Positions 17,616-27,412 are shown, numbered from the stretch's first letter. The stretch is 64,000 bases of DNA from UBA9926 sp913064795 (GCA_045560765.1 JBJKZD010000010.1:620001-684000), one strand, 5' to 3'. Numbers and translations: made by a program. Notes: generated by a model from the letters alone, not told the origin.

Positions 17616-17632
17616 TAAGTTTCTGGCTGCAA
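17605..17632 (-). promoter_or_regulatory. Probable sigma-70 promoter of lexA
   Basis: On the minus strand, TTGCAG (17632-17627), a 16-base spacer and a perfect TATAAT (17610-17605) form a good sigma-70 promoter. LexA box 2 covers the -10 and box 1 covers the start region. The predicted transcript runs through the repeats to lexA. Confidence 0.65.
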
Positions 17633-17657
17633 GTGCTTTCTAGTCCTGACCCTTAGG

Positions 17658-17685
17658 TTGATTTCCTTCGGGGTAGAGCTATAGT
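17658..17685 (+). promoter_or_regulatory. Probable promoter of the SPOR/mscS operon
   Basis: TTGATT (17658-17663), a 16-base spacer and TATAGT (17680-17685) lie about 25 bases before the GTG start and just upstream of the AGGGGG ribosome binding site. Moderate match to sigma-70 consensus. Confidence 0.5.
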
Positions 17686-17712
17686 GTCGAGGCAGAATTA
17701 AGGGGGCCGAGC

Positions 17713-18303
17713 GTGTTGCAACGAGAAGACAAAATTCAAAGGGTTTTGGGTTTATGGGCGCTGGTGTTCAGCCTTTTTTTGTCAATGGGGGTTCAGGCCT
17801 CGGATCATGACGAGGCTGTCATGTGGGTGCTGGGTAGCTACTCCAGCAAGGAATCTGCGGAAGGTGTTGCGCGGGAAATAGCGTCACTGACTGGGCAACA
17901 GACAGGTCTTCAAGAAATCCAGCGATCAGGATTGACGCTGTTTAGGGTAGTGATGCCGTTAGGGACAGAGCGTGAACAGTCACGGTTGTCTAGTCTCTTG
18001 CTCAGTGCTGAATTCGACCAACCCTGGCGAACACCGGTTAAGCAGTCCACGCTGATTACGCCGCTTCCCCAGTCAATTTTGGAGACGAACCCCTCGGATG
18101 ATGCGAGACTCGACCCAAGCGCTGGAGCGTTGGTAAATTCCGGGGAGGAAGCAGATTCTGGTCGGGCCGATAGAAGCCAAGCCATGGCGCCCGTCACGCA
18201 GAAATCGTCACCGCCCGTTGAGACGAAATCGAAGGTTGCTGTCTCTGATCGATTATCCCCCGATTCAGATTATCACCCAATTCGGCTTTACCCTCGGAAC
18301 TGA
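17713..18303 (+). CDS. SPOR-like domain secreted protein
   Basis: 196 aa with GTG start after AGGGGG. A signal peptide (ending near GVQASDHD) is followed by a SPOR-like repeat at about residues 35-100 (MWVLGSYSSKESAEGVAREIASLTG, then LTLFRVVMPLG). The rest is low-complexity, Ser/Pro rich. SPOR domains bind denuded peptidoglycan at division sites. With no obvious other domain, it may be a small septal or cell-wall-binding factor. It is followed 45 bases later by the MscS gene. Confidence 0.7.
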   Translation: MLQREDKIQRVLGLWALVFSLFLSMGVQASDHDEAVMWVLGSYSSKESAEGVAREIASLTGQQTGLQEIQRSGLTLFRVVMPLGTEREQSRLSSLLLSAEFDQPWRTPVKQSTLITPLPQSILETNPSDDARLDPSAGALVNSGEEADSGRADRSQAMAPVTQKSSPPVETKSKVAVSDRLSPDSDYHPIRLYPRN

Positions 18304-18348
18304 TCCTGTCGGCCCGGGGCTCAATTTTTTTAGGCTTGTGAGAACACC

Positions 18349-19434
18349 ATGAGTACCATCGATGAGTTGCTGGCTTTTCTAACCGTCTGGGTCTCAGACC
18401 CGTTGGTCGTTAATGTCTTTTTTGTCATTCTCATCACGGCGGTGGTCAGTTACTTTGCTCGTAAAACTCTGGCCCGATTGTTACTTCAGGTCTCGAGCAC
18501 TGAAAACCCTTGGGATGATGCGTTGTTGCGAACGGTCCGGGTGCCGCTCAATCTACTGATTTGGGTCATCGGTCTTTCAATCGCCGCAGAATGGATCGCT
18601 GAAGCGCGAAGCCAAACACAAATTGAAGTGATTGCCCTGGTTCGATATCTCGCATTCATTGGTCTTGTGACACTCTTTTTGACGCGTCTTATCAAAGAGC
18701 TTGAAACCGCTTACTTGGCTTCAGGGGGCGATGAAACGACGGTGACGGCGGTGGCTAAGCTCCTGCGAATCTCATTGTTCGTTACAGCCGCGCTCATGAC
18801 CATGCAAACGATGGGTTTGAGCATAACAGGTGTACTGACATTCGGTGGCATTGGCGGAATTGCTGTGGGGTTTGCCGCCCAAGATTTGTTAGCCAATCTT
18901 TTTGGTGGGCTGGTGATCTATCTAGATCGTCCTTTTAAAGTGGGAGACTGGATCCGCAGTCCAGATCGTGAAATTGAGGGGACAGTGATAAAGATTGGAT
19001 GGCGGCTCACCGAGATTCGTACGTTTTCCCAGCGGCCGCTTTATATCCCCAATTCGACATTCTCTAAAATTGCCCTAGAGAATCCATCGCGGATGCTCAA
19101 TCGCCGGATATTCGAGACGATTGGTTTACGTTACTGCGACATCAGTAAAATGGAGCGCATTGTGGCAGAAGTCTCGGCATTGCTTCGAAATCATCCAGAA
19201 ATCGACCCTGACCGGACACTGATTGTTAACTTTGACAGTTTCAATGCCTCGAGCGTGGATTTCTTTGTGTATACCTTTACGAAAACGATCAATTGGGTAG
19301 AGTTTCATGCTGTGAAACAACGTGTGCTTCTGGAAATTGCAGAAATTATTGAACGCCACGGAGCAGAAATCGCATTCCCTACATCGACTGTGCATTTAGA
19401 GAAGCACGAAACCCAATCCAGAACCTTGATTTAA
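18349..19434 (+). CDS. MscS-family mechanosensitive ion channel
   Basis: 361 aa. About four to five membrane helices precede the pore helix region (GVLTFGGIGGIAVGFAAQDLLANLFGG) and the beta domain (LDRPFKVGDWIRSPDREIEGTVIKIGWRLTEIRT). A C-terminal alpha/beta domain follows. The glycine/alanine-rich pore motif and the cytoplasmic vestibule are typical of MscS-like channels that release solutes on hypoosmotic shock. It resembles the slightly longer YbdG/YnaI-like members more than minimal MscS. Confidence 0.92.
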   Translation: MSTIDELLAFLTVWVSDPLVVNVFFVILITAVVSYFARKTLARLLLQVSSTENPWDDALLRTVRVPLNLLIWVIGLSIAAEWIAEARSQTQIEVIALVRYLAFIGLVTLFLTRLIKELETAYLASGGDETTVTAVAKLLRISLFVTAALMTMQTMGLSITGVLTFGGIGGIAVGFAAQDLLANLFGGLVIYLDRPFKVGDWIRSPDREIEGTVIKIGWRLTEIRTFSQRPLYIPNSTFSKIALENPSRMLNRRIFETIGLRYCDISKMERIVAEVSALLRNHPEIDPDRTLIVNFDSFNASSVDFFVYTFTKTINWVEFHAVKQRVLLEIAEIIERHGAEIAFPTSTVHLEKHETQSRTLI

Positions 19435-19456
19435 ACCGCTGAGCTGAGGAAGCCGC

Positions 19457-20197
19457 ATGGCAGAAATGTTGTTTTACGAAAAACCGGTGCCGCTGAGCAG
19501 TGTCAATCATGCAGATTGGACGTTGAGGCTGCCAGAGCCGAGGTTTGGTTTTGCGGCGTCGATCAATTCCGTTGTGCTTGCAGGAATCGAGTTTGTCGAA
19601 GCGTCAAAAGACTACCCCATTGTTTTTGCAAAAGCCGCCGATGCTTTAGTGCCAGTGGCGCTTTTGGGGCTTCGGGAAACCAATAATCTCTATGTAGACG
19701 CGAGTGGGGATTGGCTTAACGGACACTATGTTCCTGCCTTCATCCGTCGTTACCCCTTCGTCTTGGCAGAAGGGCCTGGGCCAGAACCGGTGGTCTGTAT
19801 TGACGAAGCCTTTGAGGGTTTTGGGAAGACAGATCCCGAGGCCGCTGGCGAGGCCTTCGGCGAGGCCCTCTTTCTTGATGGGGAACCCCAACCTGTGTTG
19901 TCGAAGGCGATGGAGTTTCTTGGCGAGTTTCAGCGTCAGTTTGATCGGACAAAGCGATTTGTTGCTGTTCTTGAAGAGCACGATCTGTTGACCGAAGTAT
20001 CCGCCACGATTACAGATCAGCAGTCAGCTCAAACCCATCTGAAGGGCCTGAAGGTGGTCGATGAGAAGAAATTGATTGGGATCAGTGACGAGATCGCTCT
20101 AAGTCTTTTTCGGTCAGGAGAGTTGAGCTGGATCTATGCTCATCTGATGTCGATCAGCAATCTTAAAGCGCTGAGCCAGAGAGCGGGTCTCGTTTGA
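19457..20197 (+). CDS. SapC-family protein
   Basis: 246 aa, predicted soluble. It resembles the SapC family (named after a Campylobacter S-layer-associated gene): conserved stretches include YEKPVPLSSVNHADW, PIVFAKAADALVPVALLGLRETNNLYVDASGDWLNGHYVPAFIRRYPF and the C-terminal LSWIYAHLMSISNLKALSQR. Biochemical function is not established. It lies 22 bases after the MscS gene and 40 before the MTI phosphorylase, on the same strand. Confidence 0.85.
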   Translation: MAEMLFYEKPVPLSSVNHADWTLRLPEPRFGFAASINSVVLAGIEFVEASKDYPIVFAKAADALVPVALLGLRETNNLYVDASGDWLNGHYVPAFIRRYPFVLAEGPGPEPVVCIDEAFEGFGKTDPEAAGEAFGEALFLDGEPQPVLSKAMEFLGEFQRQFDRTKRFVAVLEEHDLLTEVSATITDQQSAQTHLKGLKVVDEKKLIGISDEIALSLFRSGELSWIYAHLMSISNLKALSQRAGLV

Positions 20198-20237
20198 AGG
20201 CGCCGCTCACCCAACGACCTCACAAGAGGAGCTGACG

Positions 20238-20978
20238 ATGACGCTTGCTGTGATTGGCGGGACAGGGTTTGGAGCTTTTGCCGGTCTGGCCGAAGTTCAA
20301 GACCATCGGATTGAAACACCCTATGGCAGCGCGGAAGTGCAAACAGGAAAACTTAATGGGCGCTCGCTGATATTTCTCCCAAGACACGGGATGCCTGCGC
20401 GTAAACTGCCGCACGTGATTAATTACCGCGCCAATTTGAAGGCCCTTGAGAAACTCGGTGCGACCCAGGTGTTGGCGGTGACTGCAGTGGGAACTGTGGA
20501 TCCGGCGCTCTTGGTACCCAGTCTGGTGGTTCCGAACCAGCTGATTGATTACACCTACGGAAGAGACTTGTCATTCTTCGAGGACGAAATTCATCATATT
20601 GACTTCACAGAACCCTATGATCCGGGTTTGCGACTTGGGATTTTGCGAGCGGTTGACCAGGTCACGGGTGATTATCCTGATTTGGTTGTCGCTCGAGAAG
20701 GCGTTTATGGCTGCACCCAAGGCCCGAGGCTGGAAACTGCGGCAGAGATTCGTCGGCTTTTTCGAGACGGATGCACCATTGTGGGGATGACCGCAATGCC
20801 AGAGGCAGCGCTGGCCAGGGAGATGGGTATGCCTTACGCGGGGATATCTGTGACCGTGAACCCGGGGCCCGGTCTTGCGCCCGGCGAAGTCGTTTTAGAA
20901 GACATTGAAGCTGCGATGGATCAGGGCTTGGCCTGGGTCAAGGCGATTCTCCTAGAGTTTATGGCAGCTGCTGCCTGA
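20238..20978 (+). CDS. S-methyl-5'-thioinosine phosphorylase (MTAP/PNP family)
   Basis: 246 aa nucleoside phosphorylase. Motifs are IGGTGFGAFAGL, FLPRHG (phosphate binding), the PHVINYRANLKAL segment, AVGTVDP, and GVYGCTQGPRLETAAEIR with MTAMPEAALAREM. The short length and divergent base-binding region match the Pseudomonas MTI phosphorylase, which salvages methylthioinosine after methylthioadenosine deamination, rather than MTAP. Discrimination from MTAP is by family resemblance only. The RBS AAGAGGAG precedes the ATG. Confidence 0.88.
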   Translation: MTLAVIGGTGFGAFAGLAEVQDHRIETPYGSAEVQTGKLNGRSLIFLPRHGMPARKLPHVINYRANLKALEKLGATQVLAVTAVGTVDPALLVPSLVVPNQLIDYTYGRDLSFFEDEIHHIDFTEPYDPGLRLGILRAVDQVTGDYPDLVVAREGVYGCTQGPRLETAAEIRRLFRDGCTIVGMTAMPEAALAREMGMPYAGISVTVNPGPGLAPGEVVLEDIEAAMDQGLAWVKAILLEFMAAAA

Positions 20979-20999
20979 GTGTCGACCCAAGCCTACTGG

Positions 21000-21998
21000 C
21001 TAGATGGGGTCGGGCTCCACGGGCCTAATTTGTACGATCAATCCAAACTGCGGATGATCCAAATAGTGCGCTTCGTTGGAACGCAGGCGGCGCTGTTCGG
21101 TCATTTGATAGCGATTTCCGGCGTCGAACGTTTCTCCATTAATCGCCGCTTTGATTAAGTCTGGAAAGTCTGAAATCAATGGATGTTTTCCCCAATCTTG
21201 CTGGGGCACAAGCGTTTTATTGAACCTCACGAACCAAAGGTCTGTGCTGATGTGCAGAAAGCGACTTTTTCGAACATTGAGGGTACCCTCAAGTTCAAAG
21301 TCCGCACCATACTGCTCTCCGCCTTGCAATAAGATTGGGGTTTCCTTACTTGTGATGGGTTGTGTCCAGCTCTGATGTAGCATGAGCCGATAGAGCGAAG
21401 AACGTCGAATAGACCGCGCCGCGCTGCCGAGCATCCGGTCCTCAGCAGCAACCGCTCTAAAGGCAGGGCTGGGCCTTTCAAAGATCGCTGCCAGAGTCTC
21501 AGAACGAGCGCGCTCGGCAGACCCTTCGATCATCGCCTGATCCGAATCTAATTCGGTTTGCTCGGATTGCTGGGCTTTGACAGCGTCGAGGAGCGCGCGA
21601 CTTTTGGGGCCTAAAGCGAGGTCGGCAAAACGGAAATCTACTTGGGCTTCAGCAGGTGTTTCGTCGCCAACTCGAGGGCTGATATTGTCCTCAGCCAAAA
21701 GGTACATCGCCTGTTCAATGCGCTGTGGTTGGGTCTGACCGCTTCTGCCCGGTGCAATGGCGATCAGCGAGGGCGGGTAAGGGCGCGGTACGGGCATTGC
21801 CGCTGGTTGATCGGCTGGTGCGGTGAGTCGCTTAAAGGCGATGACCTCGATTTGATACCAGGACCCTTTAGGGGGTTCAGCAGAGGCGACGAGGGATAGA
21901 GCCAGGGCCATGATCGCAAGGGTCCCGCGTACCGGCGCGGAAACACAATATCGTGCCTCGCTAGGCAGCCTGTGTGAAATGTTCGAGTAAGTCTTCAA
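21000..21998 (-). CDS. csiV: CsiV-like periplasmic protein
   Basis: 332 aa from a TTG that lies inside the mfd end (38-base overlap). A hydrophobic signal region (GTLAIMALALSLVASAEP) is followed by WYQIEVIAFKR, the hallmark opening of the CsiV/YbaP-like family encoded after mfd in pseudomonads. The C-terminal part, EGTLNVRKSRFLHISTDLWF and QRRLRSNEAHYLDHPQFGLIVQIRP, is well conserved in the family. In Vibrio, CsiV activates LpoA and peptidoglycan synthesis. The start is uncertain: ATG 21911 leaves a very short signal peptide, and no good RBS was seen for either. Confidence 0.8.
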   Translation of the reverse strand: MKTYSNISHRLPSEARYCVSAPVRGTLAIMALALSLVASAEPPKGSWYQIEVIAFKRLTAPADQPAAMPVPRPYPPSLIAIAPGRSGQTQPQRIEQAMYLLAEDNISPRVGDETPAEAQVDFRFADLALGPKSRALLDAVKAQQSEQTELDSDQAMIEGSAERARSETLAAIFERPSPAFRAVAAEDRMLGSAARSIRRSSLYRLMLHQSWTQPITSKETPILLQGGEQYGADFELEGTLNVRKSRFLHISTDLWFVRFNKTLVPQQDWGKHPLISDFPDLIKAAINGETFDAGNRYQMTEQRRLRSNEAHYLDHPQFGLIVQIRPVEPDPI

Positions 21999-24900
21999 TG
22001 TGTTTAAACCGTTTTTCTCGATCCTCTATTGTAGCCACAATTGCCAGTTGGTTGGCAGAGGCAAAACGGTACCGTTGAGATTGTTTTTGGACGAGCGCAA
22101 TGACAGTTTCTGCAGGAACCCGGGTGTTTTGAAGAAACTCGATTTTTCCGCCTCTCGGCCCAAAATCGACTCGGCTGATGCCCAAGTGCTCGGCTTTCAG
22201 TTTGAGCTCAGTGACCCGAAATAGATTTTTAACGGGTTCGGGTAACAAACCGAACCGATCGATCATTTCCACCTGTAAGCTTGAAAGCGACGCCTCGTCT
22301 TTGGCGCTCGCGATGCGTTTATAGAGCACAAGGCGCATGTGGACGTCGGGCAAATAGTCGTCAGGAATCAGAGCAGGGAGATGCAGCTTGATTTCGGTGC
22401 TGTCCTCCATCGGGGCCTCCAAGTTAATTTGTTTGCCAGCTTGAAACGCAGTCACTGCCCGATCCAACATGTCCATGTATAGACCGAAGCCAATGGCTGT
22501 CATGTTGCCAGTCTGGGACTCACCCAACAGTTCCCCTGCACCTCGAATTTCCATATCGTGGGTCGCAAGAATGAAACCGGCGCCGAGATCTTCTGCCTCA
22601 GCGATGGCCTCAAGGCGCTTCTCTGCATCTCGAGTAATCGATCGCTCGTCGGGCGTGAGGAGGTAGGCGTAGGCTTGATGATGAGAGCGTCCGACGCGAC
22701 CACGCAATTGATGAATTTGCGCCAGGCCAAACTTATCCGCTCGATCCATGATGATGGTATTGGCGTTGGGGATATCAATACCCGTCTCGATGATTGTGGT
22801 GCAGACAAGAATGTTCGCGCGTTGATGATAGAAGTCTGACATGACCTGTTCGAGCTCTTTTTCGCGCATTTGGCCATGTCCGATCAGAATCCGCGCCGCT
22901 GGTATGAGGGTTTTGAGTTCATCCGCGACGCGCTCAATATCCTTGACCTCGTTATGCAGATAATAGACTTGACCGCCGCGCTGCAGCTCGCGCTGCACAG
23001 CCTCTTGAATAATAGCGAGCTGTCTTTTTCGGATAAAAGTTTTGATTGATAAACGTCTGGCGGGTGGCGTCGCGATCAACGAAAGGTCACGCAGTCCGGT
23101 CATCGAGAGGTTTAGGGTGCGCGGGATCGGCGTTGCGGTCATGGCTAGGACATCGACATCGGCGCGCAAGGATTTGATGCGCTCCTTTTGGCGCACACCA
23201 AACCGGTGCTCCTCGTCAATGATTAAAAGCCCCAGATCATCAAACCGGACCTGGTCTTGAATCAGCGCATGGGTCCCGATGATGATATCCACTTTGCCTC
23301 GTGCCAGAGAGGCAAGCACGGCGTCTTGCTCTTTTCTCGTTTTAAACCGAGAGAGGCTCTCGATGTTGACGGGCCAGTCTGAAAATCGATCACGAAAGGA
23401 TTGCAGGTGCTGCTCTGCCAGCAACGTGGTCGGAACGAGTATGGCGACCTGTTTGTTTCCTTGCACCGCGAGAAAGGCTGCACGCATCGCAACCTCGGTC
23501 TTGCCAAAGCCAACGTCACCGCAGATGAGACGGTCCATTGGCTTTGGGCTGCAAAGATCAGCAATCACAGATTCGATGGAAGTCACTTGGTCCGCGGTTT
23601 CCTCAAAAGGAAAGGCTCGTGCGAATTGGTCAAAATCAGCATTAGGCGCTGGAAAAGCAAACCCTTCTCTGGCCTCTCGACGGGCGTAGATTTCCAGTAA
23701 CTCGGCCGCCACGTCACGGATCTGCTCCGCCGCCTTGCGTTTCGCTTTTTGCCAGACGTCGCCGCCCAAACGATGCCAGGGTGCCGTTTCGGCTTCGGCG
23801 CCGGTATACCTGGAGATCAGGTGAAGGTCGGATACGGGCACGTACAGCGTGGCTTCATCCTGATAGAGGAGCGATAAAAATTCATTCGGTTGGCCGTCAA
23901 TATCGAGGGTGACGAGGCCTTGGTATCGCCCAATGCCATGGTCGAGATGCACAACGGGGGCGCCTTGTTCGAGCTCTGTGAGGCTTCTGACCACGAGCTC
24001 TTCGGCCTGATCACGTTCCTTTTGGCGCCGCCGAGCTTGGAGCACGCGCTCGCCAAAGAGTTGGGGCTCGCTGATGAGGAGACGGTCTTCGTTTACCAGT
24101 CGCAGAGAACGATCGAGGGGCGCGATGCTTAGATTTAAGGGTGCATCGCTTTCAAGAAACTCTAACCAGGATTCAACGGTTTTTGGAACCATGCCCGCTC
24201 GCCGCAGCAGCTGATCGATCAGTTCTCTTCGACCGGATGATTCTGCGCAAATCAGGATGGGTTGATCACTGACTGAAAGTTGTGCTCTTAGCTTGTGAAA
24301 AGGATCATTGGCGCGATCTTCGATGGCGAGATCAGGTATGCGCTCGGTTGCAAATTGCACAGCGCTCGCTCGATCGGCCTTGACAATATCGATGCGTGCG
24401 TAGGGCTTGAGTCTCGTAAACAGCTCGGTCTCGCTCATGAGCAGAGCCGCCGGAGGCAAAATGGGCCGCTCAAGATCAAAGCGGAGGCTTTCGTAACGCG
24501 TAGACGCGGTCTGCCAATGCTGGGTTATCGCATCAGTCACGGGCTCGGTCACCAACAACAAGTCTTCTGGGAGATAATCCAGTAGTGTGGCTGTCGTCTC
24601 GAAAAACAGTGGCAGGTAGTATTCGATGCCGGCCGGTGCCAATCCCATTGCAACGTCCTGATAGATTGGACATTGCCGAGGGTTGCCGCCGAACTGTTCA
24701 TGCCAACGATTCTGGAAGGCCCGGATGCCCTCTGCGGAGAGGGGAAATTCCCGAGCGGGAAGCGTGCTGATCGCCTCGACTCGACCCGTTGAAAGTTGGG
24801 TTTCTGGATCAAAGCTTCGAATCGATTCGATGTCGTCGTCAAAGAGCTCGATTCGATAAGGGGTGCTCGCGCCCATGGGGAACAGATCGATCATGGCACC

Positions 24901-25416
24901 GCGAACCAAAACTTCACCGTGCTCCATAACGGCATCGACCGTTCGATAGGCACTGGCCTGGAGTTGCTTCCTGAGTTGGTCAAGATCTAAGCGTTGACCA
25001 GTCTGCAGTTTTAGATTGTGCCCCATCAAAAAAGCGAGGGGCGGCAGCCGAAACATCAGCGTTGTCGCGGGCACAATAATGACGGTTTGTTGGTGAAAGT
25101 CTTGGCCGAGCAGGGTAAGGCGATCTGAGAGGATATCTTGATGGGGAGAAAATCCGTCGTAGATCAGTGTTTCGTAATCTGGGAAAACATCAACGCGGTA
25201 CTGGCCACCAGAGAAGAAAGCGAGCTCGCTGTGTAATCGCCGTGCACTTTGAGGTGACTCAGCAACAACCAATACAGTCCTTGGTGCGAGCTTGATGACT
25301 TCATGGATCGCAAGGGCTAGGCCAGGGCCGGTTAATCCGCTCCAACGTCTGACGTCGCCCGGATTGACTGGAACATCATTCATCGTCAGATTCAGTAGCG
25401 TAGCTTCTGGAGTCAT
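21961..25416 (-). CDS. mfd: Transcription-repair coupling factor
   Basis: 1151 aa, the normal Mfd length. The UvrB-like N-terminal module is followed by the RNA polymerase interaction domain (LTELEQGAPVVHLDHGIGRYQG), then the translocase with Walker A GDVGFGKTEVA, DEEH box IIDEEHRFGVRQKERI, TATPIPRTL and LLRGRVGRS-type motif VI (LRGRVGRSHHQAYAYLL). The C-terminal domain precedes the stop. Mfd removes RNA polymerase stalled at lesions and recruits UvrA. It is followed by and slightly overlaps csiV. Confidence 0.97.
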   Translation of the reverse strand: MTPEATLLNLTMNDVPVNPGDVRRWSGLTGPGLALAIHEVIKLAPRTVLVVAESPQSARRLHSELAFFSGGQYRVDVFPDYETLIYDGFSPHQDILSDRLTLLGQDFHQQTVIIVPATTLMFRLPPLAFLMGHNLKLQTGQRLDLDQLRKQLQASAYRTVDAVMEHGEVLVRGAMIDLFPMGASTPYRIELFDDDIESIRSFDPETQLSTGRVEAISTLPAREFPLSAEGIRAFQNRWHEQFGGNPRQCPIYQDVAMGLAPAGIEYYLPLFFETTATLLDYLPEDLLLVTEPVTDAITQHWQTASTRYESLRFDLERPILPPAALLMSETELFTRLKPYARIDIVKADRASAVQFATERIPDLAIEDRANDPFHKLRAQLSVSDQPILICAESSGRRELIDQLLRRAGMVPKTVESWLEFLESDAPLNLSIAPLDRSLRLVNEDRLLISEPQLFGERVLQARRRQKERDQAEELVVRSLTELEQGAPVVHLDHGIGRYQGLVTLDIDGQPNEFLSLLYQDEATLYVPVSDLHLISRYTGAEAETAPWHRLGGDVWQKAKRKAAEQIRDVAAELLEIYARREAREGFAFPAPNADFDQFARAFPFEETADQVTSIESVIADLCSPKPMDRLICGDVGFGKTEVAMRAAFLAVQGNKQVAILVPTTLLAEQHLQSFRDRFSDWPVNIESLSRFKTRKEQDAVLASLARGKVDIIIGTHALIQDQVRFDDLGLLIIDEEHRFGVRQKERIKSLRADVDVLAMTATPIPRTLNLSMTGLRDLSLIATPPARRLSIKTFIRKRQLAIIQEAVQRELQRGGQVYYLHNEVKDIERVADELKTLIPAARILIGHGQMREKELEQVMSDFYHQRANILVCTTIIETGIDIPNANTIIMDRADKFGLAQIHQLRGRVGRSHHQAYAYLLTPDERSITRDAEKRLEAIAEAEDLGAGFILATHDMEIRGAGELLGESQTGNMTAIGFGLYMDMLDRAVTAFQAGKQINLEAPMEDSTEIKLHLPALIPDDYLPDVHMRLVLYKRIASAKDEASLSSLQVEMIDRFGLLPEPVKNLFRVTELKLKAEHLGISRVDFGPRGGKIEFLQNTRVPAETVIALVQKQSQRYRFASANQLAIVATIEDREKRFKHIEDLLEHFTQAA

Positions 25417-25838
25417 GGGCGCTCTGTTGGGTTCGTGGGGTCGTTGTTAGGTCCGCGGCAGAGTGTACGCGAATCACAGGCGCTTCGCTCAGTAGGAGCA
25501 TAAATCATCGATTTTCGAGGCACTTTGATTGCACAGCTGAGTTTAGCACTCCATAATGTGCCGGTTTCTTAGCCTCAGAATGATTTGAAACCAGCGGAGA
25601 CGCTCACTGATGCCAAAAAGTAATATCAGGGCGGGTTTATGCCTGGGTTTCAATGGCCGAAAGCGTTGGCAGTAGCCGATCCTGAGCCTCGGCGATGGAT
25701 GACCCACCCCGGGTGCTTAAGTGATGAAAGCGCGGGTTCAACGCGAGGCTAAGAAAGCGTTGCCCCAACAAAGCAGTATGATCCATCGAAAAAGTTTTAG
25801 GGCTGGGCGCCCGGATTAGGCAGGACAAGGAGATTGGC
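25417..25838. other. Divergent intergenic region between mfd and gap
   Basis: A good sigma-70 match lies at 25529-25557 on the plus strand. A 63-codon open frame on the minus strand (25637-25828) has no RBS or family resemblance and was not called. Nothing else was recognised. Confidence 0.5.
25529..25557 (+). promoter_or_regulatory. Candidate promoter for gap
   Basis: TTGCAC, a 17-base spacer and CATAAT match sigma-70 at four of six and five of six positions. The implied leader to the GTG start of gap is about 275 nt, long for an ordinary gene, so another promoter closer to the gene is possible. Confidence 0.4.
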
Positions 25839-27305
25839 GTGGCAAAACCGGGACTTGACGACGTTTTTTCGGACTGGAAGCAGCGCGAAGCGCTCGCGGA
25901 AGCGATGATCCCCTTGATTGGGCAACTGTATCGCCGGAATGTGGTGATCTATATACATGGCGTCCCGCTATTTAATCAGTCGGTCATCGAGATTATGAAA
26001 GCCCATCGGTGGGTGCGCCAGCTCGAAAAAAACGAGCTGTCAGAATTCGAGACGCACCCCATGATTGCGGTTTTGGCCACCCTCGAGCTCGCACCGGCGC
26101 ATATTGATATCGGCAAACTGGCTGGTGCCTATATGGAAGATAGCCAAGGGCAAACGGTTTCGGATTACGTCAAAACTGCTTGCGGAGACCTTTTGGGCGG
26201 GAGCGCAGAGGTCACCCACGATGCGCGAGATGTCGTTGTCTATGGTTTTGGTCGAATCGGTCGACTGGTGATGCGGCTGCTGATTGAGAAAGCGGGGGGT
26301 GGTCAAAATCTGGTCCCAAGGGCTGTGGTTCTGCGACCACCCAAAGATCCGGAAGAAGACCTCAAAAAACGCGCGAGTCTGCTTCGGCGGGATTCAATCC
26401 ACGGTTCCTTCAATGGCACCATTCGAGTCGATGTCGATAATCACGTGCTGATTTGCAATGGCATTGCGATCAAATTCATCTACGCCGCTGATCCGAGCAC
26501 CATCAACTATCCAGAGCACGACATTAATGAAGCACTCATTATCGATAGCACCGGCGTTTGGCGAGACGAGGCCGGTTTGTCTGCTCATTTGCTCAGTCCC
26601 GGTGCGGAGAAGGTGTTGCTGACCACGTCGGGCAAAGGAACCATGAAAAATATCGTTTCTGGCGTTAATTCGCATTTAATTGAGCCAGAAGATGTCATTG
26701 TCGCTGCAGCATCCTGCACCACCAATGCGATTGTGCCCGTGCTGAAAGCCATCAATGATCGCTATGAGATCGAGCATGGTCACATGGAAACCGTCCATGC
26801 TTACACCGATGACCAGAATTTGCATGATAATACGCATTCGAAAGAGCGCCGAGGACGTAGTGCTCCTCTGAACATGGTGTTGACTGAGTCGAATGCGACA
26901 AGTGCGGTTGGCAAGCTTCTGCCTGAATTAGCGGGCAAGCTGACGGGAAACTCGATTCGAGTCCCGGTGCCGAATGTCTCCATGGCGATTTTGAATCTGA
27001 CGGTGAAAGAATCTACTAACCGTGAATCAGTCAGCGATTATCTTCGCGAAATGTCATTGTATTCATCGATGCAGCGACAGATCGACTACACGGAATCTAG
27101 CGAAGTCGTTTCGTCTGATTTTGTAGGGAATCGTCATGCTGGGATTATTGATTCCCACGCGACCATCGTGAATGGACATCAAATGGTGCTCTACGTTTGG
27201 TACGACAACGAATTTGGCTACAGCTGTCAGGTGGTTCGCTGCGCTCAAAAAATGGCCGGCATACGTTATCCCCTGGTTCCAGCACAACCCGCCAGCGCCC
27301 ATTAG
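25839..27305 (+). CDS. gap: Glyceraldehyde-3-phosphate dehydrogenase, long form
   Basis: 488 aa with GTG start after AAGGAG. The N-terminal 130-residue extension is typical of the long gammaproteobacterial GAPDH. NAD-binding GFGRIGR is at 136-142, the catalytic Cys293 in AASCTTNAIVP, and the usual VHAYTDDQNLHDNTHSKERRGRSAPLN and NVSMAILNLTV segments follow. It catalyses the reversible oxidation of glyceraldehyde-3-phosphate; long forms in this group often serve gluconeogenesis. In pseudomonads the homologue also sits near mfd and nqr, as here. Confidence 0.94.
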   Translation: MAKPGLDDVFSDWKQREALAEAMIPLIGQLYRRNVVIYIHGVPLFNQSVIEIMKAHRWVRQLEKNELSEFETHPMIAVLATLELAPAHIDIGKLAGAYMEDSQGQTVSDYVKTACGDLLGGSAEVTHDARDVVVYGFGRIGRLVMRLLIEKAGGGQNLVPRAVVLRPPKDPEEDLKKRASLLRRDSIHGSFNGTIRVDVDNHVLICNGIAIKFIYAADPSTINYPEHDINEALIIDSTGVWRDEAGLSAHLLSPGAEKVLLTTSGKGTMKNIVSGVNSHLIEPEDVIVAAASCTTNAIVPVLKAINDRYEIEHGHMETVHAYTDDQNLHDNTHSKERRGRSAPLNMVLTESNATSAVGKLLPELAGKLTGNSIRVPVPNVSMAILNLTVKESTNRESVSDYLREMSLYSSMQRQIDYTESSEVVSSDFVGNRHAGIIDSHATIVNGHQMVLYVWYDNEFGYSCQVVRCAQKMAGIRYPLVPAQPASAH

Positions 27306-27412
27306 TTTGGCGTCGAGATGATTGAGAGCGGTGGTCAACGCACCCCTCGAATGATGGGGCATTTGTTACCCGAATCTCGGAATCTGAGGTGGATTAATCA
27401 AGGCCATATCTC

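Noticed and set aside
17413..17643. Possible 76-codon plus-strand gene in the lexA control region
   Set aside because: It spans repeats and LexA boxes, has no RBS and no recognisable domain.
25637..25828. Possible 63-codon minus-strand gene upstream of gap
   Set aside because: No RBS or homology visible; likely chance.
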